Counted from the stretch's first letter, positions 1 to 8,709 are shown. The stretch: DNA of 64,000 nucleotides from Marinifilum_A sediminis (GCA_947496465.1 CANMCX010000001.1:1054001-1118000); one strand, 5' to 3'. Notes: generated by a model from the sequence alone, not told the origin. Numbers and translations are program-made.

Positions 1-2
1 AA

Positions 3-854
3 ATTTGTAAAAACTATGGTATTAATATTGTTTATAGACCTGTTGGATCACCTCATTACGGTGGACATATTGAACGATTATTAGGCACGTTTTCAAAAGA
101 AATCCATAATTTACCAGGTACAACTTTTTCAAATGTGCAAGAAAGAAAAAGGTATCAATCTGAAAAGAATTCATCTTTTACGCTAAAAGAATTTGAAAAA
201 TGGCTAGCTATCTATATCACTAAAATTTATCATATCCGCACACATTCAGCAATAAATACATCTCCATTAGAAAAGTACAAAAGTGGGTACTTAACAAATA
301 ATGGCAAAATAAAATTAAAGATTCCTCCTCGCATTAAAGATGAACGAAAAGTACGATTAGATTTTCTTCCTTTGATAGAAAGGTCGATCCAAGAATACGG
401 TGTTCTCATTGATCACATATACTACTTTAGTGATATTCTACGCAATTATATTCATGATACAGAAGGCAAAAATAAGGTCAAACATATCTTTAAACGAGAT
501 CCAAGAGATATAAGTCTTATATACTTTTTAGATCCCAAACAACAAGAATATTATGAAATTCCTTATCGTAACCCAAGTAATCCTCCAATTTCTCTTTGGG
601 AACATCGTAAAATTCGAAAAGCTCTAACCGATAAAAATATTCAGATTGATGAAAGAGTATTATTTCAAGCCTATAGAGAATTAAATGAAATTGAAGAACG
701 TGCTATTCGGAACACTAGAAGAGAACGAAAAAAAAATCCAATCATTAAAAAAAATAACATTCCAGTAAAAACTACAAATGAAGAAATAGATACAGATCAA
801 GAATATCTTACAATTGAACCATTTAAAAACCTATCGAATGAACCATTTGAATGA
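3..854 (+). CDS. tniA: TniA/TnsB-family DDE transposase, C-terminal part (5' cut by window)
   Basis: The open frame runs in from the window edge, so the true start is upstream. The first visible residues are the end of an rve-type integrase core: after SPHYGGHIERLLGT the catalytic Glu of the DDE triad is readable (codon at 72-74). A Mu-transposase-C-like beta region and a basic, Lys/Arg-rich tail follow. The tail would be expected to contact the AAA+ partner, as in TnsB and TniA. The family binds the transposon ends and performs strand transfer. The frame overlaps the next gene by about 40 bp, which indicates translational coupling in a tniABQ operon. The first ATG inside the visible part (135) is not the start. 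Confidence 0.88.
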   Translation: MCKNYGINIVYRPVGSPHYGGHIERLLGTFSKEIHNLPGTTFSNVQERKRYQSEKNSSFTLKEFEKWLAIYITKIYHIRTHSAINTSPLEKYKSGYLTNNGKIKLKIPPRIKDERKVRLDFLPLIERSIQEYGVLIDHIYYFSDILRNYIHDTEGKNKVKHIFKRDPRDISLIYFLDPKQQEYYEIPYRNPSNPPISLWEHRKIRKALTDKNIQIDERVLFQAYRELNEIEERAIRNTRRERKKNPIIKKNNIPVKTTNEEIDTDQEYLTIEPFKNLSNEPFE

Positions 855-1722
855 TTGTGCAAAAAGCTACATTAAAAATGCATCCAAAAAGGAAAGAATC
901 GAATATATTGATAAACACATATTTCTCGGATACTCTGCAGCAACAAATATTCTAAACAATATCAAATCTTGCTACAATCTCCCCAAAAAAAATAGAATGC
1001 CAAATATATTAGTTGTGGGAGATTCAAATAATGGTAAAACCGAAATATTATCTCATTTTGTTGAAAAACTCCCAGCTTACCTTGAAAAAGGAACAGAAAA
1101 ACCAATTTGTCATGCTTTATTAATTCAGGCTCCACCTGAACCAGATGAAAGAAGGTTTTATAATGTAATTCTTGAAACTTTACACGCCCCTGTTAAAACC
1201 TCTGAGAGAATTGAAAGCAGATATTCAAGAGTTAAGAATCTATTAATTCAGTCAGAAGTAAAAATTCTATTGATAGATGAAATTCATCATGTTCTAGCCG
1301 GGACACCTGCCAAACAAAGACTTTTTTTAAACGTAATAAAACACCTCTCCAATGATTTAAAAATACCTTTAGTCTGTGCTGGAACAAGATTAGCATTTAA
1401 TGCAATACAATCTGACCATCAACTCGCTAATAGATTCGAACCTAGAATCTTACCAAGATGGACAGATGATTTAGAATATAAACGTCTAATGTTAGGATTT
1501 GAACAGAATTTACCACTACTAAAAGAATCTAACCTAATTAAAGCATCCATCAGTAGAAAAGTTCTTGCTAAAAGTGATGGATTAATAGGTGAAATTGCTA
1601 AAATACTAAAATTGAGTACAATAATGGCTATTGAAACAGGTACAGAAAAAATTACAGAATCAATCATCAATAAAATTGATTATATATCTCCGGCAGAAAG
1701 AAAAAAAGCATTTTATAACTAA
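814..1722 (+). CDS. tniB: TniB/TnsC-like AAA+ transposition regulator
   Basis: An AAA+ ATPase of the TniB/TnsC type, which links target recognition by TniQ to the transposase. Walker A is GDSNNGKT at residues 69-76 and Walker B is ILLIDEIHH at 151-159; a GTRLAFNAI stretch near 190 fits the sensor region. The length (302 aa) is usual for TniB. It overlaps the 3' end of tniA; the alternative start at 838 (eight residues shorter) is equally plausible because both ATGs lie inside tniA. The stop is 3 bp before tniQ. Function is inferred from family membership and gene order; confidence is high. Confidence 0.9.
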   Translation: MNHLKTYRMNHLNDCAKSYIKNASKKERIEYIDKHIFLGYSAATNILNNIKSCYNLPKKNRMPNILVVGDSNNGKTEILSHFVEKLPAYLEKGTEKPICHALLIQAPPEPDERRFYNVILETLHAPVKTSERIESRYSRVKNLLIQSEVKILLIDEIHHVLAGTPAKQRLFLNVIKHLSNDLKIPLVCAGTRLAFNAIQSDHQLANRFEPRILPRWTDDLEYKRLMLGFEQNLPLLKESNLIKASISRKVLAKSDGLIGEIAKILKLSTIMAIETGTEKITESIINKIDYISPAERKKAFYN

Positions 1723-1725
1723 AAA

Positions 1726-2712
1726 ATGGTCTACATAAAATCTTTAAATAAAAATATATTTCCTTATTACATAAAACCAGAAGAAAATGAGCTTTTTTCA
1801 TCTTGGTTATGCAGATTATCTTATAGTCATGAAATCAAAACAAATAGCTTCATTGCAAATTATCTTGGAAGAGATTTTCCTATTTGGAATAGAGATATAG
1901 ATCTAATGTATAATAATAAACTAATTGACCTATTTTCGAACAGAACTCCTTTAAATGAAGACAAAATAAAACTATTATTTCTAGAATCATATGATACATA
2001 TATAACTGATGTATTCAGAAATTCAGGCTCCGTTCAAAACATTTTACCTTTAGGAATTAATCATCGTACTAGAAAACGATTTGGAATGCAATGCTGTCCA
2101 GGTTGCCTATCAAAATCTCCTTCTTTTTATAGAAAAAGCTGGCGGTTTGTGTCTTCAATCATTTGTGTTAAATGTAACGTTTACCTATTAGACCGCTGCT
2201 TTGTTTGTGATTCACCTATAGTTTATTTTAGAGTTAATATGGACATTAACCTTTCAGTAACGGAATTCAAGTCCTTTTGTCTTTGCTATAATTGTAAATC
2301 TGATCTTCGAAATTATCATTCAGAGCAATTGCCATCACCTTTTGAGATTGAATATCAAAAATTTGTTGATGATACGATTGATTTAGGCTATAACTTTCTC
2401 ACTCAATATTCATTTACTTACATACGAATTTTATTGACTCTTGCTGTAAGAATTTGTTCAGCGTCTAAAGACAATCGTTTAAGAAAAATAGTTGAAAAAG
2501 AGTTTGGCATTTCATTACCAATAATTTCAAAGGAAATCAGGTTTTGGTCAATAAGTGAAAGAATTACAACTCTTCCAATTGTGTATAAACTACTTAAGGA
2601 TCACCCATATTTAATCTCTAAATTATTTAAGAAAGGTAAGGTTATTCGCGCTAGAGTTTTTAAAGATAAAAACTATATTCCTTATTGGATGGATAAGTGT
2701 TTTAAATATTAG
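1726..2712 (+). CDS. tniQ: TniQ-family target-selection protein
   Basis: A 328-aa protein with the TniQ N-terminal signature: a Pro-Glu-rich entry followed by LFSSWLCRLSYSH near residue 24. Cysteine pairs follow that look zinc-binding: CCPGCL around residue 123, then CVKC and CFVC about 25 and 40 residues later, and CLCYNCK further on. TniQ/TnsD proteins recognise the attachment site and recruit the AAA+ partner. Since the element sits in comM, this TniQ is the natural candidate for recognising comM sequence (inference). The C-terminal part beyond residue 200 is Lys/Arg-rich and helical, suited to DNA contact. It is third in the tni operon, 3 bp after tniB. Confidence 0.88.
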   Translation: MVYIKSLNKNIFPYYIKPEENELFSSWLCRLSYSHEIKTNSFIANYLGRDFPIWNRDIDLMYNNKLIDLFSNRTPLNEDKIKLLFLESYDTYITDVFRNSGSVQNILPLGINHRTRKRFGMQCCPGCLSKSPSFYRKSWRFVSSIICVKCNVYLLDRCFVCDSPIVYFRVNMDINLSVTEFKSFCLCYNCKSDLRNYHSEQLPSPFEIEYQKFVDDTIDLGYNFLTQYSFTYIRILLTLAVRICSASKDNRLRKIVEKEFGISLPIISKEIRFWSISERITTLPIVYKLLKDHPYLISKLFKKGKVIRARVFKDKNYIPYWMDKCFKY

Positions 2713-2732
2713 GATGCCTAAAGTAGTATTAT

Positions 2733-3356
2733 TTAAGTATCATTCGATGAATTGATACGCTTATTAACTTTCGATATAGTATGTCGTGAACATCCTAACA
2801 TATTTACTATATAACTATAACTTTTTCCATCCAAAAGAAAACTTTCTATTTTCTGCTGAAGCTCAATATTTTCAGGTCTTCCTTTGTATTTTCCCTTTAA
2901 TTTTGCTTTTAAAATTCCCTCTTTTTGTCTTCTTCTTCTGTCAGTATAATTTTTTCTTGCTGTTGCAGCTAATACATCTAACATCATCTCATTAACAGCC
3001 TCTAAAATTCTATTTTGAAACTCATCGTCTGATTTTGTCATTTTATGGCTTGTTGGCAAGTCCATTGATATAATCCTAATATTATTGCTGAAAATTATAT
3101 GCTTCAACTTTTTCCAGTCCGCTTCAGAAAGTCTCGTAATCCTATCTACTTGTTCAATTAACATAGCATCTCCAGGTTCGGCATACTCTAACAACCTAAA
3201 TAATTCTAATAGATTTAACTCTGCCGCAGATTCATTTTCAACAAACCAAGCAGAAACTTTTATTTTTAAACTTTTCGCAAATTCAATTAATGTATCTTTT
3301 GCCCTATTTGCATCTTGATCTTCCGTTGAAGCTCTTAAGTAACCATAGATTCTCAT
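2733..3356 (-). CDS. tniR: Serine recombinase/resolvase (TniR-like)
   Basis: A 207-aa small serine recombinase. The catalytic Ser is residue 10 in GYLRASTEDQD. The conserved EQVDRITRL region follows near residue 88, then the long E-helix, and a C-terminal helix-turn-helix (SYIVNMLGCSRHTISKVNKR). Length and domain order match Tn5053 TniR and Tn3-family resolvases. Its gene is convergent with tniQ, with 20 bp between the stops. Known: Tn5053/Tn402 elements transpose replicatively and need a resolvase to resolve cointegrates at a res site near the gene. Inferred: this protein does the same here, acting at the inverted repeats just upstream of its start (3357-3400). Confidence 0.88.
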   Translation of the reverse strand: MRIYGYLRASTEDQDANRAKDTLIEFAKSLKIKVSAWFVENESAAELNLLELFRLLEYAEPGDAMLIEQVDRITRLSEADWKKLKHIIFSNNIRIISMDLPTSHKMTKSDDEFQNRILEAVNEMMLDVLAATARKNYTDRRRRQKEGILKAKLKGKYKGRPENIELQQKIESFLLDGKSYSYIVNMLGCSRHTISKVNKRINSSNDT

Positions 3357-3361
3357 TTTAC

Positions 3362-3396
3362 AAGTGCATTTTAAGTAGTTTCATAAAACTAGTGCA
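3362..3396. promoter_or_regulatory. Putative res site / resolvase operator
   Basis: Directly upstream of the resolvase start there is a perfect inverted repeat, TAGTTT-CATA-AAACTA (3376-3391). It is flanked on both sides by a GTGCA word (3364-3368 and 3392-3396), with a TGCAC word on the opposite strand at 3421-3425. Resolvases bind paired inverted half-sites in front of their own gene, so this could be the crossover site or an accessory subsite. The remaining sequence to 3581 is AT-rich with no other clear repeat. Assignment rests on position and symmetry only. Confidence 0.4.
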
Positions 3397-3581
3397 ATAT
3401 ACATAGATTTTATTTATTAATGCACCAGCAAATCAGTAATGCTTTATAGGCATACCTTAAATACACCGATAAAAACTAAATTATTTCTTACTTACAAAAT
3501 GAAGTCAATATTACTTATCTTTATTTTACGTGAATAAAATTAACCTGAAAAGATTAATCTAATTAACTAAGATAATTTCAT

Positions 3582-3767
3582 ATGGACCTCAATATTATTA
3601 AAGATACTAAATTAGAATTAGCACTACTTGAAGCAATATATATTATGAGATGGAATAAAGATAAAACATCTTTGACAGCTGTTTTAACCCCCGAAGAGTG
3701 CGATAAAATTATTAAAAGCATTTATGAAAACATCGAGAAAGAAGGGTATCAAATTGTCAAAAAATAA
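3582..3767 (+). CDS. Small hypothetical cargo protein (61 aa)
   Basis: A 61-aa ORF starting at ATG after an AT-rich leader, lying between the putative res site and the HEPN gene. It is acidic to neutral, contains a helical N-terminal half (LELALLEAIYIMRWNKDK) and a C-terminal half that could form a second helix (TPEECDKIIKSIYENIEKEGYQ, described in part). No signal peptide, membrane segment or known motif is visible. It is convergent with the HEPN gene, with a 34-bp gap. It could be a small regulator or an antitoxin-like partner of the cargo, but nothing in the sequence proves that. A real gene is likely because the ORF has a plausible start and amino-acid composition. Confidence 0.5.
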   Translation: MDLNIIKDTKLELALLEAIYIMRWNKDKTSLTAVLTPEECDKIIKSIYENIEKEGYQIVKK

Positions 3768-3801
3768 TTATTAAATATTCCAACAACTATATAGCTTGAT
3801 T

Positions 3802-4527
3802 TCAATTTAAATCATCACTACACAGTTTGCTTATACTCTTTTCAACTTCATTGTAAATATAAATCAAACAACTTTCAATATTATATAGTAATATAGATAG
3901 AAATTCATCACTTGAGATATAAAACCCTCCTGAAAAATTATCCATCTTAATATGAGCAAACCTCTCTAGTAGATTTATATTTTTTTCAACTCGAGCAATA
4001 CTATAACCTTCTTTAAAGTTTGAATTGTTATGAATAATCATATTTCGAACTTTACCATATTCCTCAATTCTATTCCATGACTCATTTACTGCATCTATAT
4101 CTAAAGAGTAGTTAACTTCTAGAATTTTCCTGAAATTGTATATAATTTTACCTTTATTATCAAATATTTTATGACCCTCGCGGCTCTTATCGTACTTTTT
4201 CAAAAGCTCATTAAGCCTCAACAATCGTCCTTCAAAATAAGAATAATAAGTAATTAGAAGTGAATTATAAAAAAGCTGCGGATAGGTTTTAAAGAATTTT
4301 TCTGATTCTTCATGATAATATGCATCAAATCTATCTTCATCATCCTTATTATCAAAAATGACATTCGCAGTTTCATTAAAAAAATCGCTTTGATATTCAC
4401 ATAACGTGAGTCTAAAATCAGAAAGGTAAGATTGAAATACTCTAAGCTCTCCTCTTATTATTTCCTTTTGATGTACAAGAATATTATTTATTCTTCTTGA
4501 CCCATAAAGTTTTTTAATATCACTCAT
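3802..4527 (-). CDS. HEPN-type protein, putative RNase effector
   Basis: A 241-aa, all-helical protein. It contains RNMIIH at residues 161-166, an R-x4-H motif typical of HEPN RNases, placed near the end of a helix after a long helical region with an EGRLLRLNELLKK segment around residue 100. Known: many HEPN proteins in defence islands are metal-independent RNases that shut down the host or cut invader RNA. Some HEPN-like proteins are inactive, so activity is inferred from the motif alone. The gene lies 80 bp downstream of the SIR2 gene on the same strand, so it may be the last gene of the same operon or have its own promoter. It could also be an antitoxin-like or sensor HEPN. Confidence 0.6.
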   Translation of the reverse strand: MSDIKKLYGSRRINNILVHQKEIIRGELRVFQSYLSDFRLTLCEYQSDFFNETANVIFDNKDDEDRFDAYYHEESEKFFKTYPQLFYNSLLITYYSYFEGRLLRLNELLKKYDKSREGHKIFDNKGKIIYNFRKILEVNYSLDIDAVNESWNRIEEYGKVRNMIIHNNSNFKEGYSIARVEKNINLLERFAHIKMDNFSGGFYISSDEFLSILLYNIESCLIYIYNEVEKSISKLCSDDLN

Positions 4528-4607
4528 AATAGTTATAATGAGGAAACAAAATCATTAAGCTCTAGCATTCTACATATTCTTGCCAAGATCAACAAATGTA
4601 AATACCA

Positions 4608-5960
4608 TTATAAATCTCTAAGTAAAAACTTTAACCTGGTATATCCTTGTGCTCTTGCGATACTTCTTAATTCCTTAATTGTATCTACATCTAATTCAGA
4701 TTTTCTTGCTATCCATGTACGATAGGCTGCATGACTATATCCTATTCTATCCGAAACATATGCTGCTACTTTATTAAAATTCGAGGTAACCATTTCAATT
4801 AACGCTGGAGGCATTTTCTTTATATCCAATATAGTTAAGATATCTAATACAATTATTAAATTCTCATTATATGCATAAAAAGCTCCTTTGGGTCTTGCTC
4901 TTACCCATGTCAATTCAATTCCTTTTGCCAGAATTTCCATAAATCCAGCAATGAAGAATTTCTCGAACTTTTTCAACAATTCCAATACACCCTTTCTCAC
5001 TTCTGATTCATCAACAAACACTCTTACGTATTCATCTGATGGATTCAATAAAGTAGCATTTTGTTTTTCCAATTCTTCTCTAAAAATCCTTTCCCCTTCT
5101 CTATTATCTCTTACAACTGCAGATAACTCATCAAAGAAATCACTCAAATCACTGGTTTCTATAACCATCACTCCATTTATATCTCTATATGGTTTCTTTT
5201 GGGGATTTTCAACTCTAACGACTTGAACTATATCTCTTGGGTAATTATTTGTTCCATTAGAAAACACATTTGCTGACCAATCAACAGCTGTCATTACATT
5301 AATATCACCAAGTCCATAACCCAATATCAATGTTGTTGATTCTTTAATGGTTAATGGTAATTTTACTTGTCTGTACTCGTTTGGCCTAAATAAAGAAACA
5401 TAATCCTCTTGTGTTATTATTATTGATTTAGAATTCGTTCGGATTCCATGTAAATGATATACAGGAATTAAGTTTCTAGGCATGATTAACTGTTCATCTG
5501 GACCTAAAGTAAAACTGTTTTCAGGTAGTAAACTCTCGATTACAAAATCGTAGTTTGTAGTGATAATCCAATTGGGTTCAAGATTGTTTAAATAATATCC
5601 ATAGATTCTTCTTTGATCTTCATTTGGATACCAACTAGTCAATTCACTTACGATGGATTTTAGATTATCTTGTGCCTTTTCGTATTTTATTTCATTTTCG
5701 ACAGCATATTTTCGACAAATATTAGTTGCTATATCTGGGTAAGAAATACCTTCACCACTAACATCGTTAAAATCAATTTTTAGTTTGTTACAAACTTCAA
5801 TTAACAATTCTCCCCATGATAAAGCAATATCATCCCATCCATCATTCATTACTGCTTTAGTAAATCCTGCACCCACGAAAAGTCCTAAATTACCGAAAGA
5901 AGATGATTCTGCAATAAGATCCAGAACTTCTTTTCGTTTTGCATTATTACCTAGTACCAT
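4608..5960 (-). CDS. SIR2-like NAD-hydrolase-type defence protein
   Basis: A 450-aa protein with a SIR2 fold of the bacterial-immunity type in its N-terminal ~290 residues. Readable motifs are the NAD-binding GAGFT (30-34), TTNYDF (134-139), HLHG (169-172, containing the likely catalytic His) and GYGLGDIN (214-221). The C-terminal ~150 residues are helical and end in an Arg-rich segment; this part is not recognised. No CxxC zinc site of classical sirtuin deacetylases is seen. Known: SIR2 domains in Thoeris, DSR and related systems deplete NAD+ on phage infection. The gene starts 5 bp after the DUF2326 ATPase gene, so it is probably the effector of that ABC-3C operon. Confidence 0.8.
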   Translation of the reverse strand: MVLGNNAKRKEVLDLIAESSSFGNLGLFVGAGFTKAVMNDGWDDIALSWGELLIEVCNKLKIDFNDVSGEGISYPDIATNICRKYAVENEIKYEKAQDNLKSIVSELTSWYPNEDQRRIYGYYLNNLEPNWIITTNYDFVIESLLPENSFTLGPDEQLIMPRNLIPVYHLHGIRTNSKSIIITQEDYVSLFRPNEYRQVKLPLTIKESTTLILGYGLGDINVMTAVDWSANVFSNGTNNYPRDIVQVVRVENPQKKPYRDINGVMVIETSDLSDFFDELSAVVRDNREGERIFREELEKQNATLLNPSDEYVRVFVDESEVRKGVLELLKKFEKFFIAGFMEILAKGIELTWVRARPKGAFYAYNENLIIVLDILTILDIKKMPPALIEMVTSNFNKVAAYVSDRIGYSHAAYRTWIARKSELDVDTIKELRSIARAQGYTRLKFLLRDL

Positions 5961-5965
5961 AAAGC

Positions 5966-7675
5966 CTAAAACCTTAATAATTTATCTTGTTGAGATAACT
6001 CTATTACCTTTTTATCTTTAATTAACTTTTCACCTACTGAGTATTTGGAAAACTTATCATTTAGTACCGAAAGAATATATTGACCATTTACTTGCTCTGC
6101 TAGGTTTGCAATACTCATCAACTGATTTATATGCACATCTTCCGTACTATCATGTAATACAAACCTCGGAGCTTTGATCCCTTTTTTATCACAGTATTTA
6201 ATATAGGCAAGATCAAATGCTGCAATCTGACCTTTCTTCATACCTCCACCAACTTGCATATCCATATGCCTAATTTCCAACTTTATATTTTCTGCTTTAT
6301 CTCTATCGTAGGACAAAAAGAAATCTTCATCGTATAGACTTCTAGAATAGCTAGAAAAATATTCATTAAACTGTTTAATACTATTTTTCAAATCATCTTC
6401 GAGTTTTTCAATGAATCCACGTATTTCCTCAATTCTTCCTTCCTTGTGTTCCTTGGATGCTTTTAGCTCTTTGATCTGTTCAAGTCTACCCTCTAACTCT
6501 CCTTTTTGCTCATACTTATTATTCAGTATTGATAATATCTCTTCATATTCTTCAAGACTAAGTACAATATTCAATTTATCCGACAAGACCTCCTCTTCTT
6601 CAACCAAATCAGTAAGTGAATGAGACAGATTATTTATCTTAACTTTGAGTGGTTGTATCCTTTTTTCTGCGAAGGCAATTTTATTACCTAACATTTGATT
6701 ATGAAATTCTACAACCTCCTTAAACTTTTTACTTACACCAATATTTAAATTAACGGCATTTTTATAAATAGCTTCCAAATCACTAATATCGAAATCTACA
6801 GCTCCATCTTTTAATTCTTCAATTGAGTCATAAATTAAACTTAGATCAAGTTTTGCATTACCCAACACCTGAGATTTATTCGCAACCTGAACCTTTAATT
6901 CATTTAGTCTTTCTAAATCATATTTTTCATCAGGATTTAAATTGAATCTTTCTTTATGCCCCTCTAACTCTTTAATATCTCTTTGTATTATACTGTATTT
7001 TTGTTCTAAATCTTCCTCTGTAAAACTCTCCTCCAATCTCTCAATCAAATTCTCTTCACGAGTAACTTCTTTTTCCAATATAATTTTCTCTTCGAACATC
7101 CCATCTTCCAACTTCAATCCTAGTAAAAATAGGTGATAAGCTTCATATTCAGAATTTGACATATATTGAAGGTATCGCAATGTATTGGACATACGAAATG
7201 AATCATTTCTAATAAACTTTGCTATTAAGTTTCTAAATGATAGCCTTGGAGAATTATTATTAAAGATTATTTGATTTAAAGTTTTCTTGTACAAATCCGC
7301 TGACATCTTATGATTGTCAATGACATTAAATTTTAAATTCCTCGCAAGAAAATTTCGCTCAAGTGTGTAGTTATTTCTTGGAGAATCTAGATTGTCAACA
7401 AGTGTAAGCTCGACATACACATTGTGATTTACAAGAAATTTTTTTATTACACTTTGTTTATCTTTCTTAAACTCTCTATCTGTGTAAATATCTTTTCCTT
7501 CAGAACCTAAACAATAATCTATAAGACGTAATACGGTCGTCTTACCAACATTATTTCCTGATTCATTTCCTCCAGTAAAAGGTGTGTTATCTACGATTAA
7601 ATTAAGACCTTTATGGAAATTAATTCTGCGAAGTACCTTATCATCTTTATATATTACTAATCTATCTAAAAACAT
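5966..7675 (-). CDS. DUF2326-type ABC/SMC-like ATPase of an ABC-three-component system
   Basis: A 569-aa Rad50/SMC-like ATPase. The P-loop GNNVGKTT is at residues 40-47, within an N-terminal half-domain that starts MFLDRLVIYKDD. A long coiled coil of roughly 300 residues (about 190-480) follows, and a C-terminal half contains the DUF2326 region with FVLHDSTEDVH near residue 525, in the Walker B/D-loop position. DUF2326 ATPases are the ABC component of the ABC-3C systems described by the Aravind group as conflict/defence modules. The gene overlaps the small middle-component gene by 10 bp and is followed after 5 bp by the SIR2 gene. The ATPase likely senses invader DNA or protein and licenses the effector (inference). 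Confidence 0.82.
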   Translation of the reverse strand: MFLDRLVIYKDDKVLRRINFHKGLNLIVDNTPFTGGNESGNNVGKTTVLRLIDYCLGSEGKDIYTDREFKKDKQSVIKKFLVNHNVYVELTLVDNLDSPRNNYTLERNFLARNLKFNVIDNHKMSADLYKKTLNQIIFNNNSPRLSFRNLIAKFIRNDSFRMSNTLRYLQYMSNSEYEAYHLFLLGLKLEDGMFEEKIILEKEVTREENLIERLEESFTEEDLEQKYSIIQRDIKELEGHKERFNLNPDEKYDLERLNELKVQVANKSQVLGNAKLDLSLIYDSIEELKDGAVDFDISDLEAIYKNAVNLNIGVSKKFKEVVEFHNQMLGNKIAFAEKRIQPLKVKINNLSHSLTDLVEEEEVLSDKLNIVLSLEEYEEILSILNNKYEQKGELEGRLEQIKELKASKEHKEGRIEEIRGFIEKLEDDLKNSIKQFNEYFSSYSRSLYDEDFFLSYDRDKAENIKLEIRHMDMQVGGGMKKGQIAAFDLAYIKYCDKKGIKAPRFVLHDSTEDVHINQLMSIANLAEQVNGQYILSVLNDKFSKYSVGEKLIKDKKVIELSQQDKLLRF

Positions 7676-7899
7676 TTTACGATTTCCCCTTTATCATTAA
7701 CCCTTACTAGTGAAAGCATAAACAACCAATCAAGGGTGTATGAAAATAATACAAAGCTGATTTTTTCATTCTCGGAAAAAACTTTATACAGCTGATTAAT
7801 ATCGAACTTCTTATCTTCTGTTTCCAACAAACACTTAAGAAGCATTGCACCCAAATAGTACAGATTTTTTTCTGGTGGTGTATTAACATCAACAATCAT
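7666..7899 (-). CDS. ABC-3C middle component (MC6-like)
   Basis: A 77-aa protein beginning MIVDVNTPPEKNLYYLGAML, the Pro-rich start plus LYYLGA pattern of middle-component-6 proteins that accompany DUF2326 ATPases. The rest is a small winged-helix-like fold ending in LSLVRVNDKGEIVKCF. Its end overlaps the ATPase gene by 10 bp, the coupling expected for subunits made together. Assignment combines the N-terminal pattern, size and position, and was not checked by a profile search. A second ORF over the same stretch in another frame (7707-7895) is a shadow. The protein probably bridges the ATPase and the third component. Confidence 0.7.
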   Translation of the reverse strand: MIVDVNTPPEKNLYYLGAMLLKCLLETEDKKFDINQLYKVFSENEKISFVLFSYTLDWLFMLSLVRVNDKGEIVKCF

Positions 7900-7904
7900 A
7901 TTCC

Positions 7905-8462
7905 CTAATTATTTGGATTCTCAAGAATTTTACAATTTACAAAAGCGTCACCAATAATGATTTCAACCGATTCCTCAATTGCTTCTAGTGGAACATCGCC
8001 ATTAAGATTCTTAGAACTTTCCAGCAATTCAAGCAAATACTCCTTTATTATATCTATGATCTTATCACTATTTTCTTTAATTAAATCCATCTGCTCTGCA
8101 ATAGCACAACCTTTTAGCAGTTCACCTTTAATTTGACGGTATTTATTTCTTATTCTTTTCCACAATATGCTTTTCGCTCGAGGATTATGCTGAATTACAA
8201 CGGAATAAACATCTTCCAAAATTTTAGAATAAACAGGATAATCTTCAATTAGACATTTATATGATCCCAAGTCATTGTGAGTTATCTTATCTGCAATTTC
8301 AAAAGGTAAATCTACATTAAAGTTTTCTTCTTCTTCAGTGATAGGAATCTTAGCTAACTTGTTTACGACTTCACCTAAACATGTTGGATTAGTACGTAGT
8401 GAATTCTTAATTTTTACATCACCAACAATTTTACCGGCTTCTATCTTTATTACTCCCATCAA
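7905..8462 (-). CDS. Unrecognised 185-aa protein, candidate third component of the ABC-3C system
   Basis: A 185-aa soluble protein. The first 20 residues are beta-like and contain GDVKIKN; the remainder is helical and acidic at its C-terminus (EAIEESVEIIIGDAFVN). A basic patch, WKRIRNKYRQIKGELLKG, lies near residue 90. No signal peptide or membrane segment is seen. It overlaps the upstream gene by 4 bp (ATGA-type) and is followed after 5 bp by the middle-component gene, so it belongs to the operon. ABC-3C systems carry a third protein with a variable C-terminal module, and this or the membrane protein upstream fills that position. No family was recognised with certainty. Confidence 0.6.
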   Translation of the reverse strand: MMGVIKIEAGKIVGDVKIKNSLRTNPTCLGEVVNKLAKIPITEEEENFNVDLPFEIADKITHNDLGSYKCLIEDYPVYSKILEDVYSVVIQHNPRAKSILWKRIRNKYRQIKGELLKGCAIAEQMDLIKENSDKIIDIIKEYLLELLESSKNLNGDVPLEAIEESVEIIIGDAFVNCKILENPNN

Positions 8463-8701
8463 TTTTTAATATTAATATCTCCACTTATATTTTGAGCGGC
8501 GACACTACCATTATCTGCCTTAATTTCCAATCTCTCGATATTATTATGAAGAACATTAACCTCCTTTTTAAGGTTTAAGTTTTCAACTCTCAATACTTGA
8601 ACCTCTTCCTTTGCCTCTTTCTTTTTCACGAATTGAATCACGGCTACTATGGTGCTTATCAATGTGAACATCCACCCTGAATACACTAAAAATCCTTCCA
8701 T
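8459..8701 (-). CDS. Small membrane-anchored coiled-coil protein (80 aa)
   Basis: An 80-aa protein with one N-terminal hydrophobic segment (about residues 4-24, ending at IQFVKKKEAK), then a heptad-like coiled coil (residues 30-62), then a short tail ending GDINIKN. That tail resembles the GDVKIKN near the N-terminus of the next protein. The topology (short outside, positive residues after the helix) suggests an inner-membrane anchor with a cytoplasmic coiled coil. It is the first gene of the minus-strand defence operon. It may tether the system to the membrane, which would fit an infection sensor (inference). No named family recognised. Confidence 0.6.
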   Translation of the reverse strand: MEGFLVYSGWMFTLISTIVAVIQFVKKKEAKEEVQVLRVENLNLKKEVNVLHNNIERLEIKADNGSVAAQNISGDINIKN

Positions 8702-8709
8702 CTTAAGTA

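Noticed and set aside
4608..5960. Classical sirtuin protein deacetylase
   Set aside because: It lacks the paired CxxC zinc site and is embedded in a defence operon, so the NAD-hydrolase type is the better reading.
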